Part shown: piece after piece, positions 1-14,180 of the stretch | Layout: each line of letters starts with the position of its first letter | Position numbering within the stretch: position 1 is the stretch's first letter | Source of the DNA: Ascaris suum | Taxonomy: Eukaryota; Nematoda; Chromadorea; Rhabditida; Ascarididae | DNA: 64,000 nt | Direction of reading: 5' to 3' | Assembly (NCBI GenBank): GCA_013433145.1 | Contig: CM024170.1 | Span: forward strand, 6,494,366 to 6,558,365 | The notes under the pieces: model-generated | The model's input: the letters and a program-made list of their open reading frames with translations, nothing else | The model's database searches: none | Told to the model about the DNA's origin: nothing | Position numbers and translations under genes: made by a program

Positions 1-222
1 ACGACGTATGCTATATTCACGCAATTTTTTAATCCAGTCAGCTAGCTAACTTTCAATATGAAAAGAGGCAAATTTTATTGTTCACCTATTCATCACTACA
101 CGATAAACCTTTACGTAGAAAATAAACGAACGGTCCGAGTTGCAAAGATCTGACTCCGCGTGACTCATTTTAGAAGAATATTCATTTCCATGCAGGACAT
201 GAAATTGAAATATTGAAATTAC

Positions 223-2510
223 CTGCTTCCTGGCACTAATAGTCCTCTCAGGTGTTGAACAACTCGTTGTGAAAATATGTAATGCCCAAATGATCGATGA
301 TAATAAGCTTTTAACGCCCGATTCCTCTCGTTTCGACTCGAATGAAATCAACACTGCCACCAATCTTTCGATAGCACCGCATTCAACGATAAAATCCTGA
401 CAACATCATAGCAAAAAAGCATTAAGAACATTGTGACCCATAATATAACAATGCTGGTGCATTCACTAGACATGCAAAATTACTACAAACTAAACGGTAA
501 TAGTAGAAGTGTGTAATGTGATGAGATCGACATACATCTGCACGTTTGAAAGCCCTTATAGCTGACGTTCCGGCCTATAAAGCCCCTACATATGCGCAGC
601 CGTGCAGTTAACAACCAATTAACAAAAACATTGAGCTTCGAAGAAATATTTTAATTCTCATCCGATTTCAAAAATAATACTAATTGCAACTGGAGAGTCC
701 CCGACTCAAATGGTGTGAGTTCCCATGCATGATTTTTATGACAACAGAATCACAATAGGAACGCTATTATACAAAATGCAATACTTCGCGCAACAATTTA
801 ATAAGAGAAGGCAGTTGGAAGTGACTTCAACGACTCTTTCCAAATAAACGGTAGAGAAGCGGGTGGACGGAGTCAGCATGTCACATTTTCAGGTTTGGAA
901 AATGGTCAGAATAATCCCCTTCCGATGTTTATCCTGAAATCACAACAAAAAATCAATCATCTGAATTCTAACCTTATTCATATTTGCAGTGCCGTCTTTA
1001 TTGGCGGCCACATTGCCAAGGAAGTCAACCGCAACATTGACGAACGATACATTTGTATTATATCGCTCTAATGTGCCCAGAATCCTTGATATTGCCTCCT
1101 TATTATCAGCACTCCTTACGACTTCCAAATCGCTGACCACACGAAGACAATAGATACTCTCAAGTGCAACACGATCCGAACAGTGCGGATTTGCCAACAA
1201 ATAAGAAACTGTCTGAAATTCATTCAAATTTCCCGTGTTTGGCATTTTCCACCTTCCTGTAGTCTATGATCCCAAAGGTAATGCGTATTTTAAAGAAATC
1301 AAAGTGAAATTTCTTTGTCATGATGATAACGAAGCGTCTAAAAGAATACGAAGGACTCTTAAACAAATTCATGTTAGTGCTTTGAAGAGTTTTGAAGCTG
1401 AAAGAACGTAAGTTAAGCATTGAATTTTAATCTTCGTTTTGAGTGAAAAAAGTGCAACAAAAATATCATATACAAAGCAAAGGTCAACTCTTACACACGT
1501 CTAACAAACAAAGATATTCGTGTTATATACGTTTATGTGCATGTTGCATCAAATATTAGCAATACGGTCATACATCTACCACGTTAACGAGCATCAACTT
1601 TACTGTTATTTTTAAACAGGCAAATTAGGCTACTCAATGAAATTAAGCGCTATACACTGTAAACAAAACGATGAATAAGAGAAAAAAATCTTCACTCAAT
1701 TAGTGGATTTAAGCAACAATAACACAACCTGTACACCGCCAAGATTGGCGAAACGTTCGCCGAATTTAGAGCTGTCTTGCGAACAGACAACCGCATAGAG
1801 GGCACGTATTATCCTATAAACGACCAACTCGTTCATCTCTTTTTTCAATAATTCCAGTAACAATCGAATCCCATCGTTCGCTTCGAACGCACTCTGAAAT
1901 TTTTGCTTTCATATAAAAAGATATGACTTTTACTTTACAATTAATATTGTATACGCCAATTAGTTTCAACAGCTTATTCTATTTCACCAGAATTAGTCGA
2001 GCAGATTTGCAATTTTCTCGCTGATTTACAGAGCAAGCTTGAAAATTTAAAAAGCATTCTTCCTTGAATTACAAGTTTAATTAATTCTAACGATGAGATG
2101 AAATCCTCATTCCCATAGGAAATTTAAGTTTTTAGGGGAACATTATGTAGTTCTCCACGATGAGGTGTGGATTCAGTACAAAACTATTGCTCGAGAATAA
2201 AGCAGTGTTTTATTTTAAACGATCGGACTCAAATAATATTTTTTGAGTGCACTCTTCGGCACTAATCGAGAAACGACAACAACGCTAGCAATCACGACAA
2301 CTTCCGTAGCAATGATTGAACGAAAATTGAATTTCATTCATTCCGAAAACTCGATTAAAAAAATTTCATTCATACCCGCAATTCATCGTCTCCATTATAA
2401 ATACGTCTCAACAAATCGAATACATATTGTTTCGATTTTGAAGTCTTTATAAAGTAGCGATCACCATACAACTCCATTTCACGCATAACGCCAACAGCTC
2501 GATTGATGAT
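223..2510 (-). CDS. Beta-catenin gene: armadillo-repeat exons 9-12
   Basis: These four exons carry the clearest family signal. Exon 9 (2376-2510) is a helical pair ending in YVFDLLRRIYNGDDELR, just before a gtatga donor. Exon 10 (1729-1893) runs from SAFEANDGIRLLLELLKK to FANLGGVQ. Exon 11 (973-1212) holds two repeats, from TVSYLLANPHCSD to ANKDGTANMNK. Exon 12 (223-396) holds VECGAIERLVAVL and SSIIWALHIFTTS, and then splices out of the window at gtaatt. All four junctions are phase 0. Intron 9 (1894-2375) has no coding-like stretch, so the step from exon 9 to exon 10 is probably real even though it leaves fewer repeats than in vertebrate beta-catenin. Confidence 0.7.
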
Positions 2511-5500
2511 CTGTAACGAGAAATTCAAAGATGCGCCAACTGAATCGACTAGATGACAATCACGCTATCGAACTTAGACCTGCAGGTTACTACAAATGAG
2601 TTACATGACTGAGGAATTAGGGTGAACAAATTTTATAAAATATTCAATAAATTCAGATTAACAGTGAATGAAAATATTTTTATTATTTAGACGTGTGTAA
2701 GTAATAAATATTGCTAAGTCGAATAAACTTTCACACTGAAGAAGAAAAAGGATTTTAAATGAATTCTGATAGACTTAAGCGAGTGAATAAACAAACTGAA
2801 ACTGAATGATGACTGTATGAAATTCCACTTAAATAAAGCCGACCTCCTCTTTTAATCGTTTACCGTATCTTGATCGTTCAACCATCTCCACCAATGAATG
2901 CACCGTATTTAGAGCATACTTGCAATACTTTTGCGACGGACTGCAATGTGACATGACTATTAATAATCTTCAATAAATAATAATACCTAGGAAACAATAG
3001 TAAACCGCACTCAAATCCTCCCATATATTTAAAAAGCATGATGAAAGATAAAGAATATTTACGAATTTCTTTTAAAGGTCATGATTGTAAATCAGTGAAA
3101 TGGTACGCAAGGAAGTCGGATTTTGAGTAACACTAGACTTCCCTGCTAATATACGAGTACTTACTTACTCCATTCGTCTTACAAATGTTTCGAGTAGTTG
3201 GTCAGCATAGCTCGTCATCCACTGAAAAAGAAGATTAAATTTCTTTTAGTACGAAAGATTCCAGGATGCTACATTCAAAAAAAGATGCTTAACTACAAGA
3301 GCAGTTGAATGATAATATTATAGCCTCCGAAAGTTTCTTCATTTTTTCCTATGAGTTTCATTTGCCAAATGCAAAAAAGGCAAAGTTAACACACTCAATC
3401 CGACGCAATAATGAAACTGAATAATTGTCATTCATTTCGACGGGTTTTAAAAATCGCTAAGAAGAAGGACAATGAAATAATGCAATAATAAAGGATCAAA
3501 GTGTGAAAGTGTTAAAGCTATTGACTCCTTCTAACCTTACAGTCAACTGAATAGAACAATGAAAATTAAATCTGCAGAAAAAGTGGGTTTAGCAATGAGA
3601 AACGAATTAAGTACTTAATAACAGATTTACATGTAACTGATAGAGTGACAAACCCTCGCGATGATTTGTTTCGATCTGCCATCAGCCGACAAGTTCGACA
3701 TTACCCGTAAAATTGTATCGACAATCTGAACAAATCATCGCATAAAGATCATTCTCAAAGCATCTCTCATTGCTCTAATTTATTTTTCCTCAGTACTACT
3801 GTTTTGGCGGATGATATTTTGTTTTTACACTGAGTCAGCAAAATGTATTTTACTGTACTATCCTTTTCAGAACCGACTGTAATGTATTGCGCCGCAGTAT
3901 GCGGTTCTCTGACCTGGCTTATAAACTTGTAGTCATACTATACCATACCAGTATGCTATAACCAGACTAAGGTGGGAAATGTTGGCTCTGATATAATGAA
4001 ATGGTTTTGGATTCGAGTCGAATATTTGGAAATAATCAAGCGAACGCAGTAAAAACTCCTGGACGAAGTTGGGAGATGGGAAAGGGGAGGAGAGGAGGAA
4101 GAAAAATATAAAAAGATTGTATTCTCAGACCCTCTACCTTCGATGATGAATTGTGTCACGTCAACAAAACGAAACTGAGCAAAACAATGCGCAATCGCTC
4201 GCTTATTTCACTAACATAACACTGCTTCGTTCAATTGTTTCACATGAAAGCAATTATGTCCGTTATGGTGTCCATTTTGTGCCCTCGAGAAAACAACTTC
4301 CAGATTACCCTGGCGCAATAGGTAAACGAACTGGTTGGTAAGCGCTCAGATGATCCGTTCGCTTATTTAGCCTCTCGGATATCTTATAATTAGTCCCAAA
4401 TAAAACTTTTTTCAAATCGACAGCATCACTACAAACGGTTTTTAAGAGATTATATTTTAAAAATGTAACAGAACAAATCAGACAGGAAAGTGAGGAAAAC
4501 AATTTCGTATATGGAAAAAAAGCGATAAAATTTTAAAGAAACAACTCCCTCGAATATAAGTGGTAGATTGGCCTCTTACTCTCGACGGACTAGCATTGGC
4601 GGTTTCGAAATGATATGCAGAATAGAGCTTAAATAAACTAATTTCTAAGACACACTTTTTATGAGGAAAGAAATGCACTTTTCAACTGTCTAAGCACGAC
4701 TTAATTACTTTTCCACTCAGGCAGTTCAGATTGAGAACAGTATTTTCATCGTTCCACCTTCAACTCCGAAATGAAAATTTACTTGCCAACTTAAGATCTG
4801 TAAATAAATTTCGATGCATTTCAAACAGATAAAAAACAATACATCGATTTCGAGATCATTTTGCCTCAGCCAATTCTGTATGAGTGCGTACATCATAGCG
4901 CCGAGTTTCTCTGTATCTGCCCGATCGAAATCATTTCTCGTCGTCATCATGAAAATCGCTCTTAGAATATCTCGGAACATTTTCTGAAAAAAGAATTTCC
5001 TCAGGTTTAAGCACTGTACGAGCATAGTGAGCCTTGCAAGTGAGTGGTTTCTTTCTATGAAAAAGCAGTTGAAAAAGTTATCAGATGAGCTGGCACGATA
5101 TGCGCTTTGGCGTCGAACTCAATTCAACAATCGCTTTCAAAATTGACCACTAAATAAAGAAAAGTCATAAAAGACGTTTTTCCTATCCAGCTGCTCCGAA
5201 TAGACATTTTGATTATCAATGAAACTTAAAGGTACTGAAATCGGCATAAGCATTTGAGATTATCATAGATAAGCAAATTTGACCTTATCACTGGTGTTAA
5301 TGTTACTGTTGATCTTGTCGAGATAGTTGTCCACAGCTTGGGCATATTTCTCGCGCTTGTTGGGATCAACATTTTCGACACATGACGACGAAGAAGATGG
5401 TGCAGATGAATGTTGTGCAGCTCTCTAGAAAAAAGTTCTCTACGGCAATGTAGAAGAATAAATGTAACAAATAAATAATTTCCTATTTAATTATTAATTT

Positions 5501-7743
5501 ACAAGACACGCGCGTGTAAAACTGTGTGATTATATAGCGTCCGCATGTTTATGTGGAAAACTTCATAAAAATAAGGACACATAAGCCCGTCGTCGCGACG
5601 TAGATTATTATTGAATATTAGAGAAGAACGAACCAACTCGTTCAACTGCTGCACATCGGTCATCTGCGTATTCACACTCAACATACTCATATCGTCGGTG
5701 GCATTGCTGACACGAGTCATCCTCGAAATCACAGATGCCGGCTAGAAATTTAAAAATCAACTTCTAATTAATGTATAACTTTAGCGAATGGATGCACTAT
5801 TGAACTAGCAAAACTCAATTATCTCTCCTCTCTCTTGGAAAGCGGGGAAATCAATAAAACCTCGGAAAGTTTTCAATTCCTTTACTACATTATTTTAGCT
5901 GTAGTATTTCTGCAAACTATAATCGAAAAGAAAATGAAGCATGCCACAGAAGCTATCGATCTTGTATTTCCCTCACCTCATCAACTAGTCTCACAAACTG
6001 CTGGAAAAAAATCGCTTGTCTGTGACTTCACCGATCTCAAATGAACGTTCGACTGATCTAGAAAACATCAAAATTCTTTGAAATCTCTGAATGTCATCAA
6101 CGCTCCTCGAAGACCACTACCAACTTGAAACACGAGTCACCTTAAAACACCCAACCAATTCCGCAGTAAACGTCGTTGTGAAGGTTTACGCTGCAAAGAA
6201 AAATAGCTACAAAAATGAATCAAATAATTGGAATAAAGAAGTAAATTCTGAAAATTCCAAATGAAGGAAGGCTGAGAAACAACATTTTAATTGTTTAACC
6301 TCGATAAAAAATCTAATAGGTGTCGGAAACAATTTTAGCTATAAACTCACGCTAGATCCAGATCTACAGTGCTGTTGAGCGACAAGTGTAAATCGATGAT
6401 CAGCCATCCATGTTTGAGTATTCATGATCTTCCTTGCGTCCACTTCGCCTCTTTCGATGTATTGCTGTTGTTTCTCACGTTCACCCATCGGACTACTCGG
6501 CACTGACCTTCCCAGTGGCGGATAAGGAACCCTCAAGCTAAACCTGCCTTGAATTTTTCGCTTTTAAACGATAAAAGATTGGACAATATTGAAAAAGACG
6601 TGAAACAGATAAACTAAAAGCGTGATATTATAAGCGGTTTATGTGAGGGTTCCGAAAAAACTAACAAAATAACATCCAAGGTTTCGAAAAAAATTGAATG
6701 ATTTTTTCAGTCTTTTAAACTGCGAATGAGCAAATGGTAATTGTCATTTGGGACAAGGACGTCATAACTGGAAAGCGTTCATGAAGCTTTTTGGAGACAA
6801 TATTGTTTATATTGTATTGAGTTAAGTGCTTTGAAATTTAAGAGGAAAATGCATTTGGAAAGAGAAATTCTCAGAAGGAAATCATTTCAGAAATACTTCC
6901 ACGACGAGAATTCGATGAAACGAACCGCTCTCAAATTCTTTTTAAGACGCCATTTTACAAATGAAACCTTAGCCTTTGCGGATCTTGCATTCTTCCCCTC
7001 CCTTTCCCATCTACTGTTGCTTTTCCACGTTATGTCGTATGTAAGAACCTATCAGCGATTTCTCTTTGGGTATGCTAGCGAAAAGCTGAGTCATAAACAA
7101 CGGCCCCGAGGCGCGAAACGCTCGTATACACCGATTTGTTCGAATACGCCCCGACGCATGTTTCTATAAAATCATCCAACTATTTCGAATGAAACCTCCA
7201 TTTTTCCCTCTTTTCCAGGCGTTTGAATACAAAACTATCCATCACTTAATAAACCATTTTCCCAATAATGCTTCCTAACATTAATTTTGAAAAAAAAGAT
7301 GCCCATTTGCTCATTTGGCAAAGCTGCTGAGGCGCTTGCCCAAGTTTGGGGGCAAACCTAGGCATTAATACCCCTTTCTCCTTTTAAATAAACACTCTCC
7401 TGAAATTCTCGGGAATCAGAGCCTTGGTGGGGTTTCATCTGAAGAAATTAAGCAATTGTAATATGGATGTGCAACCACTCAAGTTGATGAGTGCAGATTA
7501 TTATGAAGTATCTGACAGAAATTGTGCTTTCAAAAGATCTATCCTGGAGATAATCTTCTACGATGACAAGCATCTGAAGTACCTTGGTCGAGGATAGATG
7601 GAGTGTGGCTGTCCATAAAGACATGGACCGGACGGTGCCACTGGAGCGCAGGCCGATCCATAAGAGGTGGAAGGCATTTGTTGCTCATAGGAATATGCCT
7701 GATGTGGCATTCGGTACATACCAAATGCTGTATCCATTCTCAT
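223..7743 (-). CDS. Divergent beta-catenin (armadillo-repeat protein), 5' twelve exons, C-terminus beyond the left edge
   Basis: Twelve exons join in frame to about 546 codons: 7583-7743, 6351-6543, 6141-6190, 5634-5721, 5284-5424, 4843-4983, 3169-3221, 2844-2940, 2376-2510, 1729-1893, 973-1212 and 223-396. From about residue 250 on the sequence is armadillo-type. The blocks INRAVGVMREMELYG, ELVVYRIIRALYAVVCS, ESIYCLRVVSDLEVV, DFLGNVAANKDGT and VECGAIERLVAVL follow, in order, beta-catenin segments with counterparts such as WTTSRVLKVLSVCS, LWTLRNLSDA, GILSNLTCNN and CQVGGIEALV. Beta-catenins act in Wnt-controlled transcription and cadherin adhesion. The N-terminal 250 residues are low in complexity (Tyr, Gln, Pro, Ser) and I see no DSGxxS phosphodegron, which argues against a canonical form. 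In a nematode this could be a WRM-1, BAR-1, SYS-1 or HMP-2 equivalent; I cannot tell which. The start at 7743 was chosen because a splice acceptor (gcag) directly precedes it. The acceptor of exon 4 is weak. The family call is fairly sure, the paralogue is not. Confidence 0.72.
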
Positions 7744-10700
7744 CTGCAATAATATGAAAAATTTTTGAATTAACATCACCTTTTTTCTTATTACTCAACA
7801 CGCTAACAGAGCTTCCATTTGAAACAGTGAAATTCTGCTGCTTAAAATTATAATGACGCTCAGGCATTTTAAATAATTTAATCAAGAAACTGTATGATGA
7901 AAGAATAACCTTGTGGTCTGCTCTAAATTATTCACGACGCTCTAATTGCAAAATTGTAGTGCCGGTCCCCTAACTACAAAACGACAGCGGCTTAGTGAAA
8001 GAGAGCCGTATAAATCGGCTCAAGTATTTTCGCTATGAGTATTCGCGCAAGGAAAGGAATTTCGTGGAAATATTACAGTTTTGCGATACTTTTTTTTTAG
8101 AAATTATCTCCTGTTATGAAGCATTTCATTCTAGATATCGCCAAAGATGCAATCAGAACAGCGAATCATGATGCTCCAACCTTATTTGTGGTTTATACCG
8201 TCACCGATGTCGACGCTATCACAAACAGCCAAATAAAGCAATACTCTACAACGATGAAAACTGTCTTCACTCGTAAGGTAAAGCTATATAAGGGGCAGCT
8301 TTCTGACTTTCTGCCACCACCTATCACATTAATAAGTTGGCTGAAGTTTGAAAAAGATATTGTTGTGGCTTACGGTGCCCGAAAGTTCCTTTTTCCCATG
8401 TACGCTTTCCGTTGATTTTCCTCCACCCTTCTTCCTTCCCCCTCCTCCCCTCAACCCTTGTACTAATAAATACGGTGAAATAAACCGCCATTAATGGCCG
8501 TGTTAGATGGTATGTGGCCCTACAATGGCGATTATTTTGTGCTCACGCTAGCCGGCAATTTTATCTTCCGCATTTTTTTTCTTTTTCTGCCTCTAAAAGA
8601 GCTCTTCGGCCCATTTGTTGTCTTCCGCTCGCAGAAAATGATTGCCAAAAACGACGCAATATGTGATACGTGGATTGACCTTGTGGCCCTTTACACAACA
8701 ATTAAACAAAAGTGCAAAAACGCATTTAAAATATCAGAAATTAGTGAAGCGCTGTCAAAAATGATGCATCCAAACAAAGGCGCTCATTGACTATTCACTT
8801 TTTCTCGAATTCGGTGACTGAGTGCGCAAAAAAAAAACTGAATGATCGATATGCCGAATTGTGATTAAGTCGGCAAATGAGTTTGCATAGAGGCTTGCGC
8901 TCACCGAATGGCTTCCACAGAGACAGAAAAAAATGATTATTTTTAGCAAATTTAAAATGTTCGGTCGCTGGAAGGAGACCTCATCAAATATGTAAATTTG
9001 CTTATAATGAGAAAGTGCTAATTAAGTATGCACATGATTGGTCCGTTGCTTTACATATATGTAAACAATGAGTTATTAGCAGAAACATCGAGAAACTCTT
9101 TGAACTACTTTGTGCACCTTTCGGGGGGAACCGGACAGGGGTTGCGAACATCCAAGTTTTGAGCGTCGAATATGATTGTTGGATTTCGCCACACGAACAA
9201 TCAGTTAAAAGGTCGCAGAAGAAAAGTAGCAGAGGTTTAATGGGAGCTTTAAGTTGAAATATCGAAGCTAAAATGAAATAGCGAAATTTTCCGCACAATC
9301 TTTTGAAAAAATATTTACTTTAATAGGAATTTTAACTCGAAATAAAAGAGTAAAGAACAATTTACGATGGTTTTTTGTTCGATTCGACAGACCTTTTTGA
9401 AGATTCTCAAAATAAATCTCTTTCGAAAATGTTCAATTTTAATAAAAATAAAAACACATTCAAGCGTTCTAGGTGAATTGCATTTTCGAAAGGATTTTTT
9501 ACGGAACAATCGAAATTTGGGAAAAACGGACGACATATTCGAAAAAAAACTTACATAAGTGAATAAACAACAGCTGGTGTGTAGCCAATGTGCCACATAT
9601 GCACTGAAATGAAATAATGCATTCGGCCTTTGCTCTCTTCGAGAGTAAATAAAGTGTTGCTCGTAAAAAGAATGCATGAGATATTTACGAACAAGTAATG
9701 CAGTGAAAAAAAGGATTCAAAACATTTTTCTTTATTAAATTGGGAAAATTTTCGGCTAATACTGACTGATCGGGATATCAATAGTAAATGCAAGAAATCA
9801 ATATCTGAACTTGAAAGACTCACACTCGTTAATTCCCAAATTATTCTCTTCAATACCAAACAATGAAAAAAATGATCGTTGCAATGACATTCATATAAAG
9901 ACGCTATTCGAGCGATGAGAAATTTGCATTACTCTCTTCTCTTCCTCTCTCTATTTTTCCTGTTGACGAATTTGCTCAACAAAACAATTGCTTTTAAACC
10001 GGGATCTTATTTTTTGAGGTACACTGCTCCGCTCTGTCCATCGCCCTCCCTCCCGAGCCCTTTCTCCTTTCCATGGATTCCACTCCACGGTTATCGCCTT
10101 GCGCAAGCTTTTTTCCTCGGATGATCGCTGTTTACAGATACTCAGATACAAGAGGAAAAGCAGTTGATAAGTACGAAAGTTGTTTTATCACCACAGACTT
10201 GAAATTGTAAAAACAAGAATGTCTACTGTTGAAGCTAAAAAGAAATCGAAGCAACACAAAAAAGAACGATCACCTACAACAACACTCTATGATGGAAAAG
10301 ACTTGAGGGAATCCCTAAACGCGAGTGATAATGCTCTCATCCACTCACTGCAATAACCGCTTTCAATATTGCCGCAATCAATCAATGACAGATTTACAAT
10401 CACTTTCTCATTGAAACATTCATTTCCGATGTCCAGCTAATTTAGTGATAAATATCATTTAGAAAAAAATAATCGAATATCGGGCATATAAATACCCATA
10501 TTTATAAATTCAATTAATATTAATCGTTTATTCTCAGGTGAGATTCGAGCAATACAGGTGCCGCCTAATTAACGCTCAACACTACTTATCGTTTATTCTC
10601 AGGTAAGATTTGTATTGTCTATGAAGGTATTTAATGCTTTATTTATGAAGCAATTTAGGCTCCGAGTTGGTTCATGCTTTAACTTCATATCGTGTGAATA

Positions 10701-13691
10701 GAGAGAGAAAGCACTCAGTGAATAGTTTCTTGAATGTGTTCGGGCTGCCGGAAAAAAAGAATTATGTATGGTCTCTTTGGAAAAATTTTGCTCACGGGAC
10801 ATAGATAAAGTTGGGTACGCATGAATATGTGTGCCCTTTGACACATTTATTCGCTTCTTATAAATATTCGAGAAGAACAATTACAAACATGAACAATTAC
10901 AAGTTTGAGTTTCACTGCACACATTTTCGGACTTTAGAAAAATCTGCCACGGTCGAACAACGGTTATGTAAGAAGTTTTACTGAATGTTTCGAGACGCAC
11001 CTTGAGAAAACCCTGGGAGAGGGGGTATGGGGAGAGGGAACGACCGAACAGCAGACAACTACTTCACTCGATCGTAAAACAAAGGCAACAACGATGCTTC
11101 ATTTTTAGTGAGCATTGTAATAAGAATAAGGCTAGCAGCTGAAATATATAAATTCAGTTCTCTTTCTACGCTTTCCCCAAGGGTAAAGTAAGCCAACAAG
11201 AATCTCAGCGGCAAATATAATAAATAAATGATGCATAAGTTCGATTTTGTGAGCGATTATGAAACACTGGTTCAATTCACAAAAGCCAATATCCTTCCGT
11301 CTAAACGAGGAAATTTTTGAAAGCGGTTGTCAGAGGCAATAAGGACAAAAACCATCCCGTGAATGATAACAATTCAACGGAATGTATAAATCATTGGCAG
11401 AAAGACAATAGAGTATATCAAAACAAGAAGTTTATACGTTTTCATGCGCTTTCGCAAATTTTCGTTCGTAAAGCGTACTAAAGATACTCATGTACTTTAG
11501 TATTTATGTGTGGGCTGTCTGTCTGTCAAGCGGTTTCAACTCGAGAACGAATCAGTTAGAGGTCCGTAGTTCAATGGCTGCAACGCGCCACCAACCATAA
11601 GATGAGCTTTTTTAGCAGTAACCAAGTCGACAAATCACCTTGCGAAAGATTTATATGCACTTAAAGGTGTGGGAAAATCCTCATTCCTTGCAATTGTTTG
11701 TATTGCATTCTATTTCAGCCAGGTGACAAAAATAGCGATTTTTTGGATTGCGGTTTGTGTGAACAGTTGGAACAATCACAGCACAGGTTCCTTCATGATC
11801 ACTACATCAATGATAATACTTCTTTGAATTTCATTTTTTGCTGACAATTTATGAAAGCGGTTGGTTTGATGAGCAACGTTGCTTCAAAGTATATCGCTTC
11901 AACTTCTCTTGCATGATTGCTTATTTATTGTGAGAGACACTTCAATATAATTATCAATGCAAAATATCTATCATAATGTAAAATCTTGAACGACGTTCGC
12001 TTTTAAAAAGACGCTCTAAAGCATTTTGAATATTAGTAGACGCGAAGTGACATCAATGGTAACGTCTGCGGAAAAATGCTTTTTTCTACGTAAACAGTAT
12101 CCGTGAATAAAAGCGAGCGGTTAGTGATAGATGAAAATATCGCCAAAATGCCAAAAATATATCAGACGAGCGGAAAAAACTCTAATTTTTATCACTATGG
12201 AAAACATTTTCAAAGGCGAAACAAACGACATCAAACGAATCAATCATGTTGAGTTTATTCATTGCACACTGCTCACTAACGCATCGAAGAAATAAAAGTT
12301 GGCGCGATGTCAAGTCATGTTGGAATCACTTCGATATTCCAAAGAAAAAACACAGTGGGATTTACGCCGCTAGGAAGTATTTGAAAGAGGACATATTGCT
12401 GAATAGAGTGATCAGATTTGTTGACTATAATTTAAAAATCGCAAATAACCCTCTAATTTCATAGGCGGAACTTCGTATAGAACCTGCAGAAATGATCATA
12501 AAATAGTGAAATAAAAACGAAAACGATTGAAGAATATGCAAATTTAGTGAATGAAATTGGCAATATTAAGTACTAACAGAATAAATGAGAAAAGAAGAGA
12601 GAAGAAAACTTTCCATTCAACCTGACTTTTCACTGACATTTACTACTTTTGTTCATCGTTGTCATCGCCTAATAGAAAATCACGACCATCTAGACATCTT
12701 TCTTTTAAATTCCAATGCTTCAAAATTATTTGGAGAAGAAAATAACTGCTGTGAGCAGAGACCAACAAAATATATGAGCTGCGTTATTTTATAACACAAT
12801 GGCGCACTTTTCACTTTCATATACGACCGCCCAAAACCGTTTAAAAAGTGATAGGAAAATGTCCGAAACGAATGTGATGTTGGGACGTGAGGTGACTTGG
12901 AATATATAAGATCAGTGACATTAACGAACTCGCGCCACCCCCACCGTCCCCAAGAAAACCCCTTTTCACTTCTATGATCGGTATTTTGAAACCAACAAGG
13001 ACAAATGCTCTCAAAAAAATTCGCAACATTTTTCCGCATCTTTAACAATCGCCACTCTCTTTATGCTAATTAGCTAATACGTGATAATACATTAATCTGG
13101 GGCAGTAATATGCAAATACGTTACTTAACAGCCTTCACAAAAAAACATAACATAGCAGGAATGTTGTTACTCACCGGATGCAAAGTAAACAAGATGTCCA
13201 GTATGCAGAAAGGGTGCAGCGCCAACATGAACTTGCAAGATGAAGCAGGTTTCATGTGTTTGACAGTAGCGGCTGCAAATATGCAGCTACCGTAGCAATT
13301 CTGGTATAGCCATGTGGAGTTTGAAATTTTTGAGAGATCTTATTCGCGGATGAATGGAATATTTGCTTAAAAAGTGATAACACTGAAATATTTTCTACAA
13401 AATGCGCGAATGAGGGCGTGTGAAATGATTCAACGGAAGTAAAGCGATGAAGTATCTTACTCTTTTTGGCGATCAACGAACATCTTCGCTGATGAAGAAT
13501 TAACTAGATTGTTGGTAATGAAGCCGCCTAATTCGCTTTCAATTATTTCGAAAGAATTAAATGACACAAATTGAAGTCGCAGGAATTAAATCTGCAATTT
13601 TGCGTTACTCGCTTTGCAACGTGGAATTTAAATTCACGAATTTTTCAAGGCAAGCTGAGCTATGATACGAAGGTATACCTAAAGATACGAG

Positions 13692-13780
13692 AAAGGATGA
13701 GGAATTGAACTCTGACCCAACGCTGCTAAATCAGCACTCGTTCGCAGTCAACCAAGCGATCCAAAGAGACCGCACCTACG
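13692..13780 (-). repeat. tRNA-like remnant (possible tRNA-derived SINE)
   Basis: On the minus strand the sequence contains an A-box-like stretch (TGGATCGCTTGGTT), a small stem-loop (GCTG...CAGC) where an anticodon arm would be, and a B-box-like GAGTTCAATTCC. The arms do not pair well enough for a working tRNA, so this is read as a decayed tRNA pseudogene or SINE head. Two other sites in the window have a similar B-box in the same orientation. Confidence 0.3.
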
Positions 13781-13929
13781 CTTCGAATATTTGAATAATC
13801 AAAGGAAGATAAGTTCGTCCGCACAAATGCAGTGAAAAATGTAACGTTGCGACGGAACGAAAAAAATGAGTGATCTATGGAGAGAGGTTAGCACATAATA
13901 TCGCCGCGATGCTTTCAAAGAGAGGAATT

Positions 13930-14180
13930 TTCGACAATTTGAATTTCTTAACGCGCGTCACGAGGGCGGGGCACCAGAGAGAGACCCAGACGTAGAGACA
14001 ACGACTCCCTCGGGTCGATTGGCATTTGAATACGGCGTCCCTCAACCTGAGTGTCAGGCACAAAGTGCGGGAACTGTGTACCCGAGGTTCATTTAGCATG
14101 CGCCGCCCTTATCACCGCCCCCTTAACGCACGCCACGTGAGTACGGTAGGCCTCACTGCAAAAAGTTCTGTCTGACGTCG
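13930..14180. promoter_or_regulatory. GC-rich patch in AT-rich intergenic DNA
   Basis: This stretch has clearly more G+C and more CpG than its surroundings, for example acgcgcgtcacgagggcgggg and gcgccgcccttatcaccgcc. No coding exon is apparent. It could be a promoter, an enhancer or the unrecognised first exon of a gene. The sequence alone does not decide between them. Confidence 0.2.

Noticed and set aside
8116..8790. Two open frames of about 98 codons in a row on the plus strand
   Set aside because: No recognisable domain, no splice logic linking them, and AT-rich composition like the surrounding desert.
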